Source: Byssochlamys sp. IMV 00236
Lineage: Eukaryota; Ascomycota; Eurotiomycetes; Eurotiales; Thermoascaceae
Assembly: GCA_001931875.2 (NCBI GenBank)
Contig: MSJH02000629.1
Coordinates: 1-64,000, forward strand
DNA: 64,000 nucleotides
Direction: 5' to 3'
The position numbers and the translations under genes were made by a program. Under the pieces are notes generated by a model. It was not told the DNA's origin. It made no database searches and saw only the letters and a list, made by a program, of their open reading frames with translations. Numbering within the stretch: position 1 is the stretch's first letter; each line of letters starts with the position of its first letter. Shown in pieces: positions 60,677-64,000 of this stretch.

Positions 60677-61747
60677 TCAACCGTCCTCGTCCGACACGCC
60701 AGCCGATTCCGGTTCGCTCTCCTCGCTGGTCCTTGTCTTGGCCTTCTTTGCGGCCGCATCGTTGTCGTTCCCGAGCGCGTCAGACTTGCGCTTCTGGGCC
60801 GTCGAGGAGTGGTCGTTGGAACTGTTGGCATTCTCCTTCCCCGATGCTGATCCTGCGGCCTGGTTCTTCTCCATGGCGGCCACCTCGTCAGCGGTCAAGA
60901 AACGGCCACCAGGACCACGAGGTCGCCGCATGGCGTGGTTGTGACGAGACTCGTGCAGGTACGGTTTCCGGCCCTTGGAGGTCAACCGGAGCTGCTCCTC
61001 CAACTTTTGCCGCGCGACTCGTCGCTTGAGAATGCGGTGGAACTGCTTCGCGTTGACATAGAGGGGAGATTCCTCAGCCGGGGCGGCGCCTACTTCGGGG
61101 GAAGGCTGGCTCTGCTGAACGGGCGGCTGCGGCGGAGGCGGCATCGAGGGTGGTACCGATGGTCGTCCGACGTGATTCATAACGGGCTGCGCGGTAGGAA
61201 CATGCGGGCTGCCCACATGGCTCATGCGACGCTGCTGTTGCAACTGAGCATTTTGCGACATGGGAACCTGCGCCATGTGAGGCATCGGGCCCGGCACCTG
61301 CGGCGGAGATCGAGGATTCCGCTCGTTCTTGACCTGCACTCCGGGCATCCGGGGGGAGCCGCGAGGTCCCTGCATCTGGCCTGCCATCGCATCCTGATGT
61401 AGAGGGTAGAACTGACCAGAGGCGGCCGCCGTGGCCATGGCCGCTGCCTGGGACGGAGAGATTCCATACGTCTGGGGCATGGCGTAGGATTGAGGAAAAT
61501 TCATCTGTTGATGCACAGCCCCCGGGGCATTTTGCGGTTGCTGGTAATGACTCTGCGACGGAAGGATCGGGGACGCCTGGTGATTGGGGTGTCCTTGTTG
61601 CATGTGCGCCTGCGCGTTCGTTGGCGAGGTCATCGACCCGACTGGAGGAGGCGCATTGGCTGCCGCGGTTTGATATGCGCCAGGAATATGGGACGGGGCA
61701 TGCGGATGTTGGCCGTGAGGCTGCTGGTATTGAGGAGGATATTCCAT
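60677..61747 (-). CDS. hapB: CCAAT-binding complex subunit HapB (NF-YA)
   Basis: HapB (NF-YA/HAP2) is the sequence-specific subunit of the trimeric CCAAT-binding complex with HapC and HapE in the nucleus. A single exon of 356 aa. The NF-YA core is complete: subunit-association helix [19 protein letters not shown] at about 226–243 and DNA-recognition part [20 protein letters not shown] at 261–280 followed by GRFLT. The N-terminal 220 residues are Gln/Pro-rich, as in other fungal HapB. Basic nuclear-import candidates occur near 319 (QKRKSD) and 334 (KKAK). The complex in Aspergillus regulates many genes and works with HapX in iron homeostasis. The 5' flank carries CCAAT pentamers and splice-like signals. 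Start ATG at 61747 gives MEYPPQYQQ; no in-frame upstream ATG is present nearby. Confidence 0.96.
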   Translation of the reverse strand: MEYPPQYQQPHGQHPHAPSHIPGAYQTAAANAPPPVGSMTSPTNAQAHMQQGHPNHQASPILPSQSHYQQPQNAPGAVHQQMNFPQSYAMPQTYGISPSQAAAMATAAASGQFYPLHQDAMAGQMQGPRGSPRMPGVQVKNERNPRSPPQVPGPMPHMAQVPMSQNAQLQQQRRMSHVGSPHVPTAQPVMNHVGRPSVPPSMPPPPQPPVQQSQPSPEVGAAPAEESPLYVNAKQFHRILKRRVARQKLEEQLRLTSKGRKPYLHESRHNHAMRRPRGPGGRFLTADEVAAMEKNQAAGSASGKENANSSNDHSSTAQKRKSDALGNDNDAAAKKAKTRTSEESEPESAGVSDEDG

Positions 61748-64000
61748 GATGGAATCGGGGTAGTGACTGCGGTTCCCGTCACCTCAATAAATACACCGCG
61801 GACAATGAACGGGAGGATTAAAGGATTCGTACGGAGGTCAGCGACGAAGGCGAAATGCGACTCGCCTGGTCACAATGCGAAGATGCAGGACAGCTTGTGT
61901 CGCGAGTATCCTGACGGTCTTAACTGGGGAGGCAGAGATGGGCGAAGGTGCTCCTTGGGATACGGAGCTTTTCACCACCGAAGGACGTCTGCGGGCAGCT
62001 GATTCGACAGGCTAGAGAACGATTGTCGACAGCTTCGAGACGTCGCGTCAGCATCCAACTCAACCTTAACTGGCTAGGAACGGACGTCGGGTGGAGCTTT
62101 CAGATGGGGGCTCTAGGGCGACAACTGGAGCGCTTACCTTTTCCTTCGCCAATACAGCGTCTTACGACGGCACTTGGGAGTATGGGAAAACAGCGTTCGT
62201 TGTTTGCTCAGTCTGCACTGGGGATTTCCGTTGTGGAAATTCCGGGTCTTTGTGCCAGTCTTTACGCAACGCCCTCCTAATAAGACGTGGTTGGGCTCTG
62301 ATGCAGCGGACCGGGGTAGGTTCGAACAAAAGCCGTCCTTGATGCGTTGTCAAGGGCGAACGTGATATCGATGACCTGATCGTGGCGCAGGGAACTGTCT
62401 ACCGGCCAGCGCAAAGACGATGCACGAGGCGGCACAGCTACGCGAACTTGGAGATGGCCGACGCTAATTGCTTCGATCTGCCTGTTGCCTGCAGGGAAGC
62501 AATTCTGAAGCAAGTGAAACAAGAAGATGAGGCGGTGCCAGCGGCTTGTGCTCCGAGAGATCTTCCGGGTTCCGAAGCAGAACTAGGTTCCTCACAACTC
62601 GAGGTCCGATAGAGGGCTCAGAAGGTCTCTCTGATGTCAGAGATGCGCCAGGAGCGGGCTTGCGACGGCAGTTCTAAGATCACAATCGTCAGTTGCCATC
62701 GTCGACCAACAACAGGCTTTCCCGCGTCTGCACTCGGGGGAGCGATTGATAAAGAGGGGGAGGGAAAGAGGAATGGTGGGGTTTCGCGTTAAACTAGCCC
62801 GGCGACTCGGGAGGATGTATGCGTTGGCAGAATGCGGGAGCTTGTTCTGTGCTGCAGCCAAAGAAAAAAAAAGAAAACATACCTTGTCGATCAGCTTCGC
62901 GCATCCAGCGTACCCTACCAAAACGTCCAATTCTTATACCACAGACGCGCGCGCAAGGTTCCTTCCTTTTTTCCTGTGCGACCGTTCGTGCCTCTTCGCG
63001 AGGGGCAGCGGGATCGGGGCCAGCTGATAGGCAGCGACAACGCACTGCAGAAGGGAGCTTCGCAACGAAGTGTACGATGACGCCGTCTCACGCGGCGGCG
63101 ACAGAGATGCGCTTGAGTCGAATGGAACGCGCGACGGCGCACCAGTGATGATCTGGGCTGACAACGGTCTGTTTTTTTCTTTTTGGCGATCGTTCAACAA
63201 CCAGGTTGCGCGCGTACGATTGACTGTGCTTCTTTCCCTCTTTTTTTCTGTCCTTCTCTCAGCTGTGCAGGGCCTGCGCGCGTGCGAATGTTAGCTCGTG
63301 GGACTGCAAGTGGGCGCTCGAGGTTCACGGGCGGCACGATGAGGGCAGGATGGCGGCGCGACAGCGGGCCGCAACAACACGGACAGAAAAGCTTGGGCAA
63401 GTGGACAAGAAGGGCAGAGGGCGCCAGGTAGTCTGGCTTGACGGGTTATTCTCCGCAGGGGCGCCTATGAGCAGACGATTCCAGGACCACAGCAGGGACC
63501 CGAGCAGAGGGACACGGTGATTTGAGGCAGCGGGTAGGGGAAGACGTTAAACCGGCGGGAAGGAAGAGAGAGGGGGGAAAGCAGAGTGGGCGAGGGAATC
63601 GTTCTGGGTGATTCGCGGGGGGGCAAAGAAGCGAGAGAATGTGCAGCCCAACAGGATGGCGACCAGCGCCAAGGGCTCTTCCGCGCGACCGTGGGCGCCG
63701 GGCGCTGATGTCAGGGCGGCCGGACGCGGAGGTGAATATATGAAATGAATAATGATCCAGGAATACGGTAATCCAATAGGAATAATAAAAAAATAATAGT
63801 AGATCGTAAATGGTAAATGCGAAGAATAAAATAACAATCACAGAAAGAAGAACGAAATAAATCGAAGGGGAAGACGGGAAGGGCGAGGGCGAGGCCGTGT
63901 TGATGTTGATTCAGTTGATGTGACTGACCCAACGCGACTGAGCCAGAGCCAAGTCAGAGAGGTAACTTAGTAGTAGCAGCAAGCAGCGCTGAGCAAAGCA
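61748..64000. other. hapB upstream region, 2.25 kb
   Basis: No further gene is supported. On the minus strand (hapB direction) there is a consensus donor GTAAGC at 62137 and an acceptor-like CGCAG ending at 61767, which would fit a 371-nt 5'-leader intron. CCAAT pentamers lie on the plus strand at 62149, 62927 and 63773. The region 62830–63250 is rich in A/T homopolymer and pyrimidine runs. Confidence 0.6.
62149..62153 (+). promoter_or_regulatory. CCAAT pentamer upstream of hapB
   Basis: Plain CCAAT (GCCAATA) about 400 bp upstream of the hapB start, on the opposite strand. The complex can bind in either orientation. It lies a few bases from the putative leader donor. Further copies are at 62927 and 63773. 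A five-base match occurs often by chance, so this is only a candidate site. Confidence 0.35.

Overview
This window looks like nuclear DNA of a filamentous ascomycete, most likely of the order Eurotiales (Aspergillus/Penicillium type). The reasons are short GT–AG introns of about 47–90 bp with CTRAY-like branch sites, a HapB/NF-YA gene, Zn2Cys6 and Pap1-type bZIP regulators, and a long A+T-rich block with the marks of repeat-induced point mutation (RIP).

Bases 1 to about 28,785 form one gene-free A+T-rich block. CpA and TpG are almost gone and TpA is everywhere, so ATG codons are nearly absent and every old reading frame is full of stops. Several elements can still be recognised. (1) A minus-strand Gypsy remnant at 1–5655. 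(2) A plus-strand Gypsy LTR retrotransposon at 5663–14540, with ~158-bp direct repeats at both ends and readable RT, RNase H, integrase and chromodomain-like remnants. (3) A minus-strand Helitron with Rep and Pif1-like helicase remnants, about 19.0–25.2 kb. (4) A Copia RT/RNase H fragment at 27.4–28.7 kb. A related block of ~98-bp tandem units occurs on either side of the Helitron, with two units on the left and three on the right, which suggests nested insertion.

At about 28.79 kb base composition switches abruptly to normal. The right 35 kb carries twelve supported genes: OPT transporter (+), Zn2Cys6 regulator (+), secreted SnoaL/NTF2-like protein (-), hemerythrin-like protein (+, with a frame problem at its first exon), AhpD-like CxxC protein (+), SRPK-like kinase (+), degenerate kinase-fold protein (-), DUF1295/steroid-reductase-like membrane protein (-), short Zn2Cys6 protein (+), Pap1-type bZIP (-), a 460-aa protein of unknown function (+), an ARS2/SERRATE homologue (-) and hapB (-). 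That list has thirteen entries because the short Zn2Cys6 gene may be a truncated one. A 3'-half 5S rRNA pseudogene lies at 44.63–44.68 kb and an assembly gap at 46,498–46,740.

The genes do not form an obvious pathway cluster. The left part next to the RIP block (30–44 kb) has an accessory flavour: transporter, regulator, small secreted protein, kinase-like proteins. The right part (ARS2, hapB) is core nuclear gene expression: ARS2 acts in nuclear RNA processing and HapB is the sequence-recognition subunit of the CCAAT-binding complex. Splice models were built by hand from frame continuity and consensus sites; no database search was possible.
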